Shown here: positions 1-9,244 of the stretch, in pieces
Layout of the letters: each line of letters starts with the position of its first letter
How positions within the stretch are numbered: position 1 is the first letter of the stretch
Assembly: GCA_900318795.1 (NCBI GenBank)
Contig: ONLU01000045.1
Location: forward strand, 1-33,031
Source of the DNA: an uncultured Prevotellaceae bacterium
GTDB lineage: Bacteria > Bacteroidota > Bacteroidia > Bacteroidales > Bacteroidaceae
Direction: 5' to 3'
Length of the DNA stretch: 33,031 nucleotides
Made by a program: the position numbers and the translations under genes
Notes under the pieces: generated by a model
Seen by the model: only the letters and a program-made list of their open reading frames with translations
Told to the model about the DNA's origin: nothing
Database searches by the model: none

Positions 1-561
1 TCGATGGAGATTCTGCTCAGCACCTTAGGCATTCCTGTCTATCGCGATGCTAATGGCGAGATGCAAATCAGATACCGCTCAGGCACAGTTACGCGAGCAA
101 AGCAGGGTCCAGGCATTTTCATCGACGAGTTTCGCAGCAACATGGAGGAATTAATGATGCTTCAGCCCGAGACCATTGAGTCCATCGAATGGTTCGACCA
201 TGTCGGTGCCGCCAACATGACCATCTATGGCTGGAACGTGTCAACCTCGGGACTATTGCTTGTCCGGCAGAAACCTGGACTGAAGGGCAGAGTCTTCCGC
301 CCGCTCTCCATGGCCTCCATCCACCAGCAAGGTTGGAAACCTTCCGCAGAGTTCTATTCTCCACAATATCCTGATCCCTCTGCCAAGACGCGTCCAGACC
401 ATCGCACAACGCTCTATTGGAACCCGAAGGTGGAAACTGACGAAAAAGGGCATGCCAGCGTCAGGTTCTATGCCTCCGACATCTCCAAACGCTATCTCAT
501 CACCCTCGAAGGTGTCAGCGATGACGGAATAGTAATACACAAAGAAGCGATAATTGAATAA
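1..561 (+). CDS. C-terminal part of envelope protein with TonB-plug-like region (5' end outside window)
   Basis: The frame is open from the first base and stops at 559-561, so the gene begins upstream; the ATG at base 4 is internal. The 186 visible residues contain a plug-like stretch (LLSTLGIPVYRD, then GIFIDEF, then IESIEWFDHVGAA, then GLLLVRQKPG). The tail carries the signature RTTLYWNPKVETDEKGHA followed by VRFYASD. From memory, this tail is typical of large Bacteroidetes envelope proteins that combine alpha-2-macroglobulin-like (MG2) or carboxypeptidase-regulatory domains with a TonB plug-like module but no beta-barrel. The next gene on the same strand ends in a comparable plug-like region, so the two look like a functional pair. 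Ligand and function are unknown. The family assignment is fair; the true length cannot be judged. Confidence 0.6.
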   Translation, partial: SMEILLSTLGIPVYRDANGEMQIRYRSGTVTRAKQGPGIFIDEFRSNMEELMMLQPETIESIEWFDHVGAANMTIYGWNVSTSGLLLVRQKPGLKGRVFRPLSMASIHQQGWKPSAEFYSPQYPDPSAKTRPDHRTTLYWNPKVETDEKGHASVRFYASDISKRYLITLEGVSDDGIVIHKEAIIE

Positions 562-568
562 TTTTTAA

Positions 569-576
569 TATCTTTG
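569..576 (+). promoter_or_regulatory. Bacteroidetes -7 promoter box, possibly giving a leaderless mRNA
   Basis: TATCTTTG is a perfect match to the Bacteroidetes -7 consensus TAnnTTTG, and it ends only four bases before the ATG at 581. In this promoter class transcription begins a few bases after the box, which would place the 5' end at or next to the start codon. No clear -33 TTTG was seen at the usual 19-21 bp spacing; the nearest TTG, at 554-556, is too close. Confidence 0.5.
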
Positions 577-580
577 CAAC

Positions 581-2305
581 ATGAAACGACTTCTGTTGCT
601 ACTATTATGTATAGTTTCGCTATTGCATTGCAAGGCACAGGCCATTGTCTGTGATGTGCAGGATGGACAACCTGTTATTCAGGCTTCCGTCTTTGACGAG
701 CAAGGGAAGATTATCGGTGTGACGGATGCTGATGGGCGACTGCCAGACTTAGCTGACGCTACCAGCATCCGTATTACACATATTGCCTATCATCCTCTGC
801 AGATAGGGGTTGGTGCTATTAAAGATGTGATTCGTTTGCGTCCTATGGCATACGCTCTGAAAGAGGTCGTCATGGAGAAGAAGTCTCCCTATTGTCTGAA
901 ACTGATGTGTTATCACCGCCAGTATATGGTGAATGGCAAAGGAACTCTCGACGAGCTGCCGCCAGTAGTGAGTTTTGTCGATGGGCTGTGCAACCTGTAT
1001 ATTTTTGTCAATGGCTGGCATGAAGCGCGTCGAATCACCCTGGCTCGTCGCGAGGTCATTACTGGTGACATGTTACAAGCATCGCCTGTTGACGAAGTCG
1101 TGCCTACGATGTCACCACAATCAATCCCCGAGTTGAAAGAGGATTTCCCGAGCAACACCACCATTCAGCGCGACTCACAGATTATCCGTGCCACTTTCGA
1201 CGGACTATACCCTGACAGGAGTCGTCGTGTCAGCCTGCGCATTGCCGACGAGGATGGAAAGTACAAAACGGTTGCATCAGCCTTACAGGTTAAAGACCTG
1301 CGACAGGGTGTCTATCGGATCACCCCTTATCCTCGTGTGTCCCAAGGCGACTTGCTTGCCTATTGTGAAACCAGCCAACTGAAAGGACGCATGAAACAAC
1401 GCCACCATGAGAGTTATACCATGAATCTCTGGCTCTTTGACGAATATTATCCCATAGAGGCTGAATACCTTACAAAGCAAAAGTATAAGGCGGAGGACAC
1501 ACAACCGCTTTCCATGACTATTGACGACATTGACCATTATATGCAAGAAGTGCAAGTTCCTGCTCTCTCTGACGACATGCAGCGAAAGTTGGATGAGACA
1601 CGCAGCCAAAGGAATCTTCAAACACAAATACCTTTCATTGAAGTGGGACAGCGGAAGGGAAAGTTGCTGATAAAATTACATGACTATGAGGGTACAGATT
1701 CGCTTATTTGTACTGTCATCGGGAATGGTAATAATCTGGTTTCCGGCTATAATCAAGGAAAGGTGTTGCGTATTGACAGCGAGATGCTTAAGGCGGGGGA
1801 AGTGACCATCAGTATCAAAAGCCACCAGACGGGCACACTTATTGCAGAGACCCCTATCACTATCCGTATGGAGAATGCAAGCATTGAGCTACAGGAGGTA
1901 TCTGTGACAGGCAATAAGAAGAAAAAGGACACACCGGTTCTTAACCGCTATAATATGGATCCTCCTCGTGGCTTTAAAACAGGCGACCCAAGGATTGGGC
2001 AAGCTGCGTCTATGGCGCAGTTGCTGACGTCATTAGGAATAAGGGTAACCTACTTTAATGGTGATCCTTATATCACCACACCCGACAATGCTGGACTGGA
2101 CATCTATGTCGATGATATGAATATGAATGATGACCACGACTACGTGCTAAATCTGGTGCCAGCCAACGTCAAAGCCATAGAATACTTCACGCCAAATAAC
2201 GCTACTAACGGCATCTTTGGTGTTCGTCCACAGTCGTTTACTGGCAAGGTTCCCGGTGTGTTGTTCATCTTCCTCAACGACGGATCGGAGGTTGTAAACC
2301 CTTAA
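581..2305 (+). CDS. Exported carboxypeptidase-regulatory-like / TonB-plug-like protein, barrel-less
   Basis: This 574-residue protein starts with a signal peptide (MKRLLLLLLCIVSLLHCKAQ). An N-terminal beta-sandwich of the CarboxypepD_reg type follows at about residues 22-95 (GQPVIQASVFDEQGKIIGVTD, then IRITHIAYHPLQI, then LKEVVMEKKS). The middle (about 180-450) is not recognised. The end (about 460-570) resembles a TonB plug: QEVSVTG, AQLLTSLGIRV, GLDIYVDDM, VKAIEYFTPNNA and GVLFIFLNDG. There is no outer-membrane barrel, so it is not a complete receptor; it probably works at the inner face of the outer membrane or in the periplasm. It lies 19 bp after the preceding related gene but has its own -7 box. 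Family-level call only; the ligand is unknown. The ATG at 581 is chosen because it gives a clean signal peptide. Confidence 0.6.
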   Translation: MKRLLLLLLCIVSLLHCKAQAIVCDVQDGQPVIQASVFDEQGKIIGVTDADGRLPDLADATSIRITHIAYHPLQIGVGAIKDVIRLRPMAYALKEVVMEKKSPYCLKLMCYHRQYMVNGKGTLDELPPVVSFVDGLCNLYIFVNGWHEARRITLARREVITGDMLQASPVDEVVPTMSPQSIPELKEDFPSNTTIQRDSQIIRATFDGLYPDRSRRVSLRIADEDGKYKTVASALQVKDLRQGVYRITPYPRVSQGDLLAYCETSQLKGRMKQRHHESYTMNLWLFDEYYPIEAEYLTKQKYKAEDTQPLSMTIDDIDHYMQEVQVPALSDDMQRKLDETRSQRNLQTQIPFIEVGQRKGKLLIKLHDYEGTDSLICTVIGNGNNLVSGYNQGKVLRIDSEMLKAGEVTISIKSHQTGTLIAETPITIRMENASIELQEVSVTGNKKKKDTPVLNRYNMDPPRGFKTGDPRIGQAASMAQLLTSLGIRVTYFNGDPYITTPDNAGLDIYVDDMNMNDDHDYVLNLVPANVKAIEYFTPNNATNGIFGVRPQSFTGKVPGVLFIFLNDGSEVVNP

Positions 2306-2360
2306 ACAGCCTCTTAACCCGATAGGAAGAGGGACTTGTAATGATGACATATAGGCTGTT
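2305..2360 (+). other. Two mutually exclusive stem-loops between the plug-like gene and GH95
   Basis: AACAGCCT (2305-2312) pairs perfectly with AGGCTGTT (2353-2360), and a T-rich stretch follows. A second stem, CCTCTT (2310-2315) with AAGAGG (2327-2332), uses three of the same bases, so both cannot form at once. This could be a weak terminator for the upstream gene or an attenuator-like leader for GH95. The 40-base loop of the outer stem argues against a simple terminator. Confidence 0.3.
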
Positions 2361-2399
2361 CGTCAGTCTTTATTTTATAATATGAAACATGACTGAACA

Positions 2400-4820
2400 A
2401 TGAAACGACTGACACTGACCGTATTTCTTATTTCTCACTTCTCATTCCTCATTTGTGCTGTTGCACAGCAGCACAGACTGTGGTACAACCAGCCTGCACA
2501 AACGTGGACGCAGGCCCTGCCCATCGGCAACGGCGTGATGGGTGGTATGGTGTTTGGTACACCTGCTGTGGAGCACATCCAGATTAACGAGGAAACCATC
2601 TGGGCAGGACAGCCCAACAACGTGGTGAACCCCAACGCGAAGAAGGCGCTGCCAGAGGTTCGCCAACTCATCTTCGAAGGGAAATACAAGGAGGCACAAG
2701 ACTTGGCTAACGCACAGGTAATGCCCCAGGCTGCTGGCAAGAACATGGGTATGCCCTTCCAACCCTTTGGCGACTTATATATCGCGATGCCGGGACATGC
2801 TGACTACCGGAACTACGAACGGTGGCTGGACTTGGACAATGCCAGGAGCGTGGTGAAATACGAAGTGGATGGCGTTCAATACATGCGTGAGACGATAGCC
2901 CCGTTGGGTGGTCATGAGGTTATTGCCGTCCGACTGACAGCCAGCGAGAAAGGCAAGATTACATTTACCGCCAACATGACGACACCACACGAGAATCCAC
3001 TCATGGGAAGTTCAAAGTTCAAAGTTCAAAGTGAAGAAATTGCTGCTGCATTCCTGCAAGGTGTATCTGCCAAGCATGAGGGGCTGAAGGGCAAGGTGCG
3101 CTTCATGGGGCGTATGGCTGTACAGACGAAGGGTGGAAAGGTGAGCGGCTCGAATGGAAACATCTGCGTGGTGGGGGCTGACGAGGCTACGCTCTATGTC
3201 ACCGTGGGTACCAACGTCAGGAGCTACAAGGACATTACCGGCGACGAGGAGGCACAATCACGGGAGCGTCTGCAAGGGGCTATGGCGATGGGCTATGAGG
3301 CGCTGAAAGAACTGCACGAGAGAACTTACCACAAATACTACGACCGCGTGAAGCTCACGCTGGGTGAGGATGGCTACGCCCATGTGCCCACGAACAAGCG
3401 CATTGAGCGGTTTGGCGCGGGCGGTGATGCGGCTGCTGACAACCATCTGGTGGCTACCTACTTCCAGTTCGGACGCTACCTGCTGATTTCTTCGTCGCAA
3501 CCTGACAACATGAACCCTGCCAACCTGCAAGGTCTGTGGAACGACAAGATGTTCCCGTCGTGGGACTCGAAATACACCACGAACATCAACCTGGAGATGA
3601 ACTACTGGCCCTCGGAGGTGACGAACCTGACGGAGATGAACGAGCCGCTGTTCAAGCTCATCCGCGAGATTTACGAGCAAGGCAAGCAGACGGCCCGCGA
3701 CATGTATGGCGTTGAAGGCTGGGTATTGCACCACAATACCGACCAATGGCGCATCACCGGTCCTGTGGACCGTGCCCAGACGGGATTATGGCCCGTAGGT
3801 GCTGCTTGGCTCTGTCGCCACCTGTGGGAACACTACCTCTACACGGGCGACAAGGAATTCCTGCGCCAATACTATCCTATTATGCTCGATGCTGCCCGTT
3901 TCTTTACGCAGACACTTGTCAAGCATCCCACGAAAGGTTGGCTGGTGGTCTGTCCGGGTGAGTCGCCTGAGCATGGAGGCAAGGGTCGCCCCACGCCGTT
4001 GGATGCAGGTGTGACGATGGACAACCAGATAGTGACGGAACTGTACACCAACGTCCTTGAGGCTGCAAGGATTGTCGACAATCATGATTCGCTACTGTCA
4101 GTGGTCGGTTCTCAGCTGAAACAGCTTCCTCCGATGCAGATTGGTCGTTGGGGGCAGTTGCAGGAGTGGCTGGACGACCTGGACGACCCCAAGGACGATC
4201 ATCGCCATTTCTCCCATCTCTATGGGCTCTATCCCTCCAATCAGATTTCACCCTTCCGCACCCCTGACTTGTGGGAGGCTGCCCGTAAGTCACTGACAGC
4301 TCGTGGTGATGTGTCGACTGGCTGGAGCATGGGCTGGAAGGTTTGCTCATGGGCTCGCTTATTGGATGGTGAACATGCCTATAAACTTATCAAGGACCAG
4401 TTGACGCTGACTGCTGACACGTTCCTTATCTTTGGCACCGTCAAGCAGCGGGGAGGAACCTATCCTAATATGTTCGACGCCCATCCGCCTTTCCAGATTG
4501 ATGGTAACTTCGGTTGTACGGCGGGCATTGCCGAGATGCTGATGCAGAGCCATGACGGCATGTTGTACCTGTTGCCTGCCCTGCCTTCGGAGTGGAAGGA
4601 GGGTTCGGTGAAGGGCTTGGTGGCCCGTGGAGGCTATGAGGTGGATATCGACTGGAAAGACGGCCGGTTGACGAAAGCCGTCATCCGTTCGCGCCTGGGT
4701 GGCAAGTGCCATATACGCAGCCTTGCCCCTCTTAAGGGCAAGGGCCTTAAAAAGGGCAAGGAGTATGGCTATCAGTTGCAGACGGTCAAGGGCGGCGAGT
4801 ATGTGCTGACTCGTCGCTGA
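2400..4820 (+). CDS. GH95 family alpha-L-fucosidase (or alpha-L-galactosidase), exported
   Basis: This 806-residue protein has the usual GH95 length. It hydrolyses terminal alpha-linked L-fucose (some members L-galactose) from host glycans or plant xyloglucan, probably in the periplasm. A signal peptide occupies residues 1-23 (cleavage near AVAQQ). The N-terminal beta-sandwich starts with [20 protein letters not shown], followed by the (alpha/alpha)6 catalytic domain and a C-terminal beta domain. By analogy with Bifidobacterium AfcA, the water-activating asparagines would be N395 and N397 in [11 protein letters not shown], the general acid E524 in ESPEH and the partner aspartate D701 in [10 protein letters not shown]; all are present. 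Two oddities: the signal-peptide core is built from a 7-bp DNA repeat, and residues 204-211 (SSKFKVQS) come from a TTCAAAG triplicate. The gene overlaps the convergent GH115 gene by 35 bp. There is no SusCD pair beside it. Confidence 0.93.
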   Translation: MKRLTLTVFLISHFSFLICAVAQQHRLWYNQPAQTWTQALPIGNGVMGGMVFGTPAVEHIQINEETIWAGQPNNVVNPNAKKALPEVRQLIFEGKYKEAQDLANAQVMPQAAGKNMGMPFQPFGDLYIAMPGHADYRNYERWLDLDNARSVVKYEVDGVQYMRETIAPLGGHEVIAVRLTASEKGKITFTANMTTPHENPLMGSSKFKVQSEEIAAAFLQGVSAKHEGLKGKVRFMGRMAVQTKGGKVSGSNGNICVVGADEATLYVTVGTNVRSYKDITGDEEAQSRERLQGAMAMGYEALKELHERTYHKYYDRVKLTLGEDGYAHVPTNKRIERFGAGGDAAADNHLVATYFQFGRYLLISSSQPDNMNPANLQGLWNDKMFPSWDSKYTTNINLEMNYWPSEVTNLTEMNEPLFKLIREIYEQGKQTARDMYGVEGWVLHHNTDQWRITGPVDRAQTGLWPVGAAWLCRHLWEHYLYTGDKEFLRQYYPIMLDAARFFTQTLVKHPTKGWLVVCPGESPEHGGKGRPTPLDAGVTMDNQIVTELYTNVLEAARIVDNHDSLLSVVGSQLKQLPPMQIGRWGQLQEWLDDLDDPKDDHRHFSHLYGLYPSNQISPFRTPDLWEAARKSLTARGDVSTGWSMGWKVCSWARLLDGEHAYKLIKDQLTLTADTFLIFGTVKQRGGTYPNMFDAHPPFQIDGNFGCTAGIAEMLMQSHDGMLYLLPALPSEWKEGSVKGLVARGGYEVDIDWKDGRLTKAVIRSRLGGKCHIRSLAPLKGKGLKKGKEYGYQLQTVKGGEYVLTRR
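2424..2458 (+). repeat. Degenerate 7-bp tandem repeat encoding a signal-peptide core
   Basis: Five 7-bp units lie in a row: TTTCTTA, TTTCTCA, CTTCTCA, TTCCTCA and TTTGTGC. Read in frame they give [11 protein letters not shown], the hydrophobic core of the GH95 signal peptide. Three units make 21 bp, so the peptide repeats every seven residues. Confidence 0.7.
3011..3031 (+). repeat. TTCAAAG x3 heptamer repeat inside GH95
   Basis: Three perfect tandem copies of TTCAAAG (21 bp) lie in frame within the GH95 N-terminal domain and encode SKFKVQS. The same heptamer on the opposite strand forms the start of the aminopeptidase gene at 17714-17741, and a degenerate trace lies at 18770-18785. Confidence 0.85.
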
Positions 4821-7269
4821 ACAGGAACTGGGGCTGGTAGCCGCCAGCATCGACTACTATCTTCTCAAACACGATGGCAGGATCGTCGGGGCAGAGTGTC
4901 AACTGATGGTCTGCCTTGCTGTTGTCAATAGGCAGTGTCACTACCGACTCCACGACACGACGGGCTACGGTGGGATAGAACACCGAGTAGATGTTCTCCT
5001 TGGCCTCGTTCAGATTGTGGTTGAAGTTGATGCGCTGAGGCTCGCAACCGTCTATCGAAACGGTATAGGTCAGCCCACCCTTGTTCAGATAGTCCAGTGT
5101 CGACTTGACAACAATGTGTACCTTGACGGTTTGTCCTGATGCAGCAGGTGGTTCCTTTGACGTCCATCGGTAAGTCAGTGACGCCCCATCCACCTTTTCC
5201 GTATAGGGCATCAGGGTCATGCCGCTCAGGGTGCGTCCCATGAAAGGCAGCACCGTCCATTGTGCCCTAGCGGCGGATGTAGCCTGGTGGTAGTGCTCAG
5301 CCTCCATGGCCACGTAGCCATGGTTCATCGTAAACGTATAGCCGCCATCACCCAGGGCCACCGTTTCCAAGTCAGGTAATCGGTCGGCAGGGAAATTGTC
5401 GTTCCATGAGGTGTAGCCTATGTGCTTTTGTGTCATCATGCCGTTCCACTTGCCACCGCTGATGGCGTGGTTATAGGCGGCACAAAGCAGCGAGTCGCGC
5501 TGGAAAGCCTGACGGGCATAGGCTGCCCACTGGTTGGCCTCGGGCAGGTGTTGTTTGGCCAGATAGCGGTTCATGGCTACGGCATAATACATCTGGTGCA
5601 GGTTTGACATGGCTTGTATGGGGAACAAGATGAGTTGCTGGTAAGCGTCCCGTTGTTCTGGCTGTAGCGTCAGATACTGGCGCAGAGCCTCGGTTTCCAG
5701 CCGCATGTAGTCGTCTGCTACGCGACGCCACTCTCCTGTCTCTATATTATAGGTGGAGGCATCCAGCATCTCAGCTGTTGAGCGACCGTTGTATTTGCAG
5801 CAGAGGTTCAGCAGTCGGGCTGCTTCGTCTGCCTGTTCGTCACCAAACTGCTGCCGGCAGAATGGTTGTGTGTGGGTGGCTACGACGTCGCGACTGACGG
5901 AACGGGGATTCCATGCCATGTCCATAAACAAGGTGATGGGGTACTCCATAGGTTTCAGGTCGCCCACATTCAGTATCCACATGCGGTCCAGTCCATAGTC
6001 GGCGGCCAGGGTCAGCTGCTCCCACATGTTTTGTGAGGGGGTGACGTTGATCCATTTTGAGTTGCGGGGGGCACCGACATAGTCTACGTGGTAGTAAAGT
6101 CCCCAACCACCAGGATGCCGGCGCTCTTGGGCTGTAGGCACGCGGCGCACGTTGCCCCAGTTGTCGTCACACAGCAGGATGAGTACGTCGTCAGGGACAC
6201 GCATGCCTTTGTCGTAGTAATCTAACACCTCTTTATAGAGTGCCCATACCTGGGGTGTTTCCTTGGCGGGACGGCCTGTTACTTGCTTGATGATTTTGCG
6301 CTGGTTCTCCACGATGCGCTGCAGTAGACGGGTGTCTGCATCCTCGCTCATGGCTTCATCGCCGTCACCGCGCATGCCAATGGTCACGATATCGTCTGTA
6401 CCCTTGATGCGCTCAATGCCCTCGCGGAAGAACTGGTCCAGCTTCTTTTGGTTCTTCTGGTAGTTCCAGGGGCCCCACTCGCCACGGTGGCGTGCATACT
6501 CCTGATGGTTGCGGGCCATAGGCTCATGATGCGAGGTGCCAATGATGATACCCATGTCGTCTGCCGTCTTTGAGTTCAGCGGGTCGTCAGCATAGAATGC
6601 CCATGCCCACATCGCTGGCCAAAGGAAGTTACCCTTGAGTCGCAGAATCAGTTCGAACACCTTTTCGTAGAAACGGTGGTCGCCATAGTTGGTGCCCAAG
6701 GTGTTCATCACCCACGAAGTCAGACAGGGAGCCTCGTCGTTCAGAAACAATCCACGGTAGCGCACCTGTGGTTCACCATCCGTGTATTCACCTCTTTGAA
6801 TGAACAGTTGGCTGTGTTTGGCTACAGGTACATCAGCCCACCAGTACCAGGGCGATACGCCTATTTGTTGTGACAGTTCATAGATGCCGAACACGGTACC
6901 ACGCTTGTCACTGCCGGCGATGACCAGCTGGTCACCGATGGTCTTGATGATATACTTCTCTGTTTTGCCTTTCAGGTCGCGCAGTTCACCTTGTTTGACC
7001 CATTGGTCAATCTGCTTGTTGCACCCCACGGTACCGACGATGATAGTCCGTTCCTCGCTGGTTGCCGTAGAGCCGGTAACCCGCTTGAAGTCTTCCTGCA
7101 GATTGGCAATGGCTCGTTGTACACAGGTGTGTTCACGGTTGTCCGACATGATACATGCCCCAGTCAGGGGGATGGCGTCTGCCTTGGGTTGGAATAGGAC
7201 AAAGGGTTCTGCTGCTCTCATGCAGACCATGGTGCATAGATAGCACATCATCCATAAAAGTCTCTTCAT
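4786..7269 (-). CDS. GH115 family alpha-glucuronidase, exported
   Basis: This 827-residue protein matches GH115 in length and layout. Characterised members remove (4-O-methyl)-glucuronic acid side chains, including internal ones, from glucuronoxylan. A signal peptide occupies residues 1-19 ([19 protein letters not shown]). It is followed by a small alpha/beta domain ([29 protein letters not shown]), then the TIM-barrel catalytic domain with the hallmarks [41 protein letters not shown] and [10 protein letters not shown]. The C-terminal accessory beta domain starts near [15 protein letters not shown]. It lies 40 bp downstream of the pullulanase gene on the same strand and is probably co-transcribed with it. 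Its last 11 codons and stop overlap the 3' end of the convergent GH95 gene. Family assignment is secure; substrate is inferred. Confidence 0.93.
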   Translation of the reverse strand: MKRLLWMMCYLCTMVCMRAAEPFVLFQPKADAIPLTGACIMSDNREHTCVQRAIANLQEDFKRVTGSTATSEERTIIVGTVGCNKQIDQWVKQGELRDLKGKTEKYIIKTIGDQLVIAGSDKRGTVFGIYELSQQIGVSPWYWWADVPVAKHSQLFIQRGEYTDGEPQVRYRGLFLNDEAPCLTSWVMNTLGTNYGDHRFYEKVFELILRLKGNFLWPAMWAWAFYADDPLNSKTADDMGIIIGTSHHEPMARNHQEYARHRGEWGPWNYQKNQKKLDQFFREGIERIKGTDDIVTIGMRGDGDEAMSEDADTRLLQRIVENQRKIIKQVTGRPAKETPQVWALYKEVLDYYDKGMRVPDDVLILLCDDNWGNVRRVPTAQERRHPGGWGLYYHVDYVGAPRNSKWINVTPSQNMWEQLTLAADYGLDRMWILNVGDLKPMEYPITLFMDMAWNPRSVSRDVVATHTQPFCRQQFGDEQADEAARLLNLCCKYNGRSTAEMLDASTYNIETGEWRRVADDYMRLETEALRQYLTLQPEQRDAYQQLILFPIQAMSNLHQMYYAVAMNRYLAKQHLPEANQWAAYARQAFQRDSLLCAAYNHAISGGKWNGMMTQKHIGYTSWNDNFPADRLPDLETVALGDGGYTFTMNHGYVAMEAEHYHQATSAARAQWTVLPFMGRTLSGMTLMPYTEKVDGASLTYRWTSKEPPAASGQTVKVHIVVKSTLDYLNKGGLTYTVSIDGCEPQRINFNHNLNEAKENIYSVFYPTVARRVVESVVTLPIDNSKADHQLTLCPDDPAIVFEKIVVDAGGYQPQFLFSDESAHTRRP

Positions 7270-7309
7270 ACGTTTGTTGATAATTTGTTATTAGTTGATG
7301 ATATTCATG

Positions 7310-9244
7310 TTAGTCATGCAGAATCAGTGCCGACTGGGGACTGACCATCACCTGGCCACCCTGAATGGTTCCTAGGCCGGCTTCGTTGATGATGCCGTCG
7401 CAGCATACCTCGGTATAGGTGCCTTCGGGAATGCAGATGGTCTGCTGTTTCTTGGAAGCGTTCAGCACCACGATGATGTTGCGCCAGTCGTCGCGACCCG
7501 CATAGTTCTTCAGTCGGAAGGCTACTGTCTGAAGGGGAGTCTCCAGGAATTCCAGATGCTTGCGCACCAAGTCTGCCGAGCCTAAGCGGAAGGCAGGATG
7601 GTGGTGTCGCAGCGCAATCAGGTTTTTGTAATACTCGAACACCTGTGGGTAGCGTTGCAGGTTCTGCCAGTCCAGATGATTGATGCTGTCGGGCGATTCA
7701 AATGAGTTGTGTACTCCCTTCTTGTCACGCATCAGTTCCTCACCGCTCAGTAGAAAGGGTACGCCTTGCGACGTGAAAATGGCAGTTTGGGCCAGCAGGT
7801 CCAGACGCACTAATTCGTCCGTTGTGATACCTGGGATGCTGGTTTTCAAGCGGTCTACCAAACACATGTCGTCGTGGCATGACACATAACTCATCATCTG
7901 GGTCGGTTCGGTGGCCCACGGCTGTTGACTGTAGTTGACCTTTGTCATGTCCACTTGCGGATGGCTGATGCAGCCGGCAATGCCGAACTTCAGGCTTTCT
8001 TTGACCTTCAGGTCGAAGTGTGGCTCGCAATCCTTGCAGTTTTCGACACCCGCCAGGAAACCACCTTTAGTGTCATCGCTAAATGGACCACGCAGGGCAT
8101 CTCGTATCTCATCAGAGAAAGCAGCAATACCAGGCATTTGTGGAATATTCGCTTTCATGCCCAATTGTTCGTTGGGTAGGGCACAGGGTCCAGCACTCCA
8201 CCCCTCGCCATAGATGAAGATGGAAGGGTCTGTCTCGTCTACCATCTGGCGGATCTGGTTCATGGTCTCAATGTCGTGAACACCCATCAAGTCGAAGCGG
8301 AATCCGTCAATGTGGTATTCGTCTATCCAGTATTTGACCGACTCCAACATGAACTGTCGCATCATCGGTTGCTCTGAGGCTGTCTCATTGCCACAGCCCG
8401 AGCCATTGCTGTAGGCTCCGTCTTTCGTCTTTCGGTAGAAGTAGTCTGGATAAGTGCGTTGGAAATTGGAGTGCTCTATGTCATAGGTGTGGTTGTAGAC
8501 CACATCCAGGATGACGCGGATGTCTGCCTTGTGGAGTGCCTGTACCATCTCCTTGAACTCACGGATGCGTACCTCAGGGCGATAAGGGTCAGTCGAATAG
8601 CCGCCTTCAGGCACATTGTAGTTGACAGGGTCGTAGCCCCAGTTGTATTGTGGCTGGTTGAGACGTGTCTCGTCCACCGAACCGTAGTCGTATGAAGGTA
8701 GGATGTGGATGGCGTTCACACCCAGGCTTTTCAGGTGTTCGATGGCCCAGGGTTCTGTCAGTGCCAGGAATTTGCCAGGATACCGGGCATCCTGACGTGC
8801 GATAGAGAAGTCGCGATGGTGCAGTTCATAGACCACCAGGTCGGCAGGCGACTTGGTGATGGGGCGCTGGTCGTTGCACCATTGATCGGGGTTGGTATCG
8901 TCTAAGGTGATGATGGCTCCACGCTGACCGTTAACGCCTACGGCTTTGGCGAAGACACCGGGACACTCGCCGCGACCCATGTCGAACGTATAGAAGCGTC
9001 CCTTCAAGTCCCCTTTTACTTCTGCCCGCCAGCGACCATCCCGATAGGCCATCTTGATGGTTTTCAGTGCCTTGCCTCCTATCCCGTCCTTATATAGCCT
9101 GACCTTGACGCTTTTGGCTTGTTGTGGGGCAAAGAGTACAAAGGTTGTTTTCTCGGGGGTGTACTGTACCTCGTTAAACTGCTGAGCCATCATAGTTGTC
9201 GTCATTAACATCAGCAGCAATACTGTCATCAAACGTTTCTTCAT
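7310..9244 (-). CDS. pulA: GH13 type I pullulanase, exported
   Basis: This 644-residue debranching enzyme cleaves alpha-1,6 bonds in pullulan, glycogen or starch fragments. A signal peptide (residues 1-21, MKKRLMTVLLLMLMTTTMMAQ) is followed by CBM48/N-domain-like beta structure (about 25-130) and the catalytic barrel. The type I pullulanase motif YNWGYDP is at 200-206 and DVVYNH at 247-252. The likely nucleophile is D318 in GFRFD, the acid/base E347 in YGEGW, and the transition-state stabiliser D458 in SCHDD. The start at 9244 is required for the signal peptide and lies 71 bp inside the upstream helicase gene, in a different frame. A weak promoter-like box (CAACTTTG, 9284-9277) lies inside the helicase 3' end. 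GH115 follows 40 bp later. Confidence 0.92.
   Translation of the reverse strand: MKKRLMTVLLLMLMTTTMMAQQFNEVQYTPEKTTFVLFAPQQAKSVKVRLYKDGIGGKALKTIKMAYRDGRWRAEVKGDLKGRFYTFDMGRGECPGVFAKAVGVNGQRGAIITLDDTNPDQWCNDQRPITKSPADLVVYELHHRDFSIARQDARYPGKFLALTEPWAIEHLKSLGVNAIHILPSYDYGSVDETRLNQPQYNWGYDPVNYNVPEGGYSTDPYRPEVRIREFKEMVQALHKADIRVILDVVYNHTYDIEHSNFQRTYPDYFYRKTKDGAYSNGSGCGNETASEQPMMRQFMLESVKYWIDEYHIDGFRFDLMGVHDIETMNQIRQMVDETDPSIFIYGEGWSAGPCALPNEQLGMKANIPQMPGIAAFSDEIRDALRGPFSDDTKGGFLAGVENCKDCEPHFDLKVKESLKFGIAGCISHPQVDMTKVNYSQQPWATEPTQMMSYVSCHDDMCLVDRLKTSIPGITTDELVRLDLLAQTAIFTSQGVPFLLSGEELMRDKKGVHNSFESPDSINHLDWQNLQRYPQVFEYYKNLIALRHHHPAFRLGSADLVRKHLEFLETPLQTVAFRLKNYAGRDDWRNIIVVLNASKKQQTICIPEGTYTEVCCDGIINEAGLGTIQGGQVMVSPQSALILHD

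Noticed and set aside
2400-9244. Possibility that GH95, GH115 or pullulanase are T9SS cargo
   Set aside because: No C-terminal CTD-like beta domain or Lys-rich T9SS signal was seen; each ends with ordinary accessory or catalytic domain sequence.
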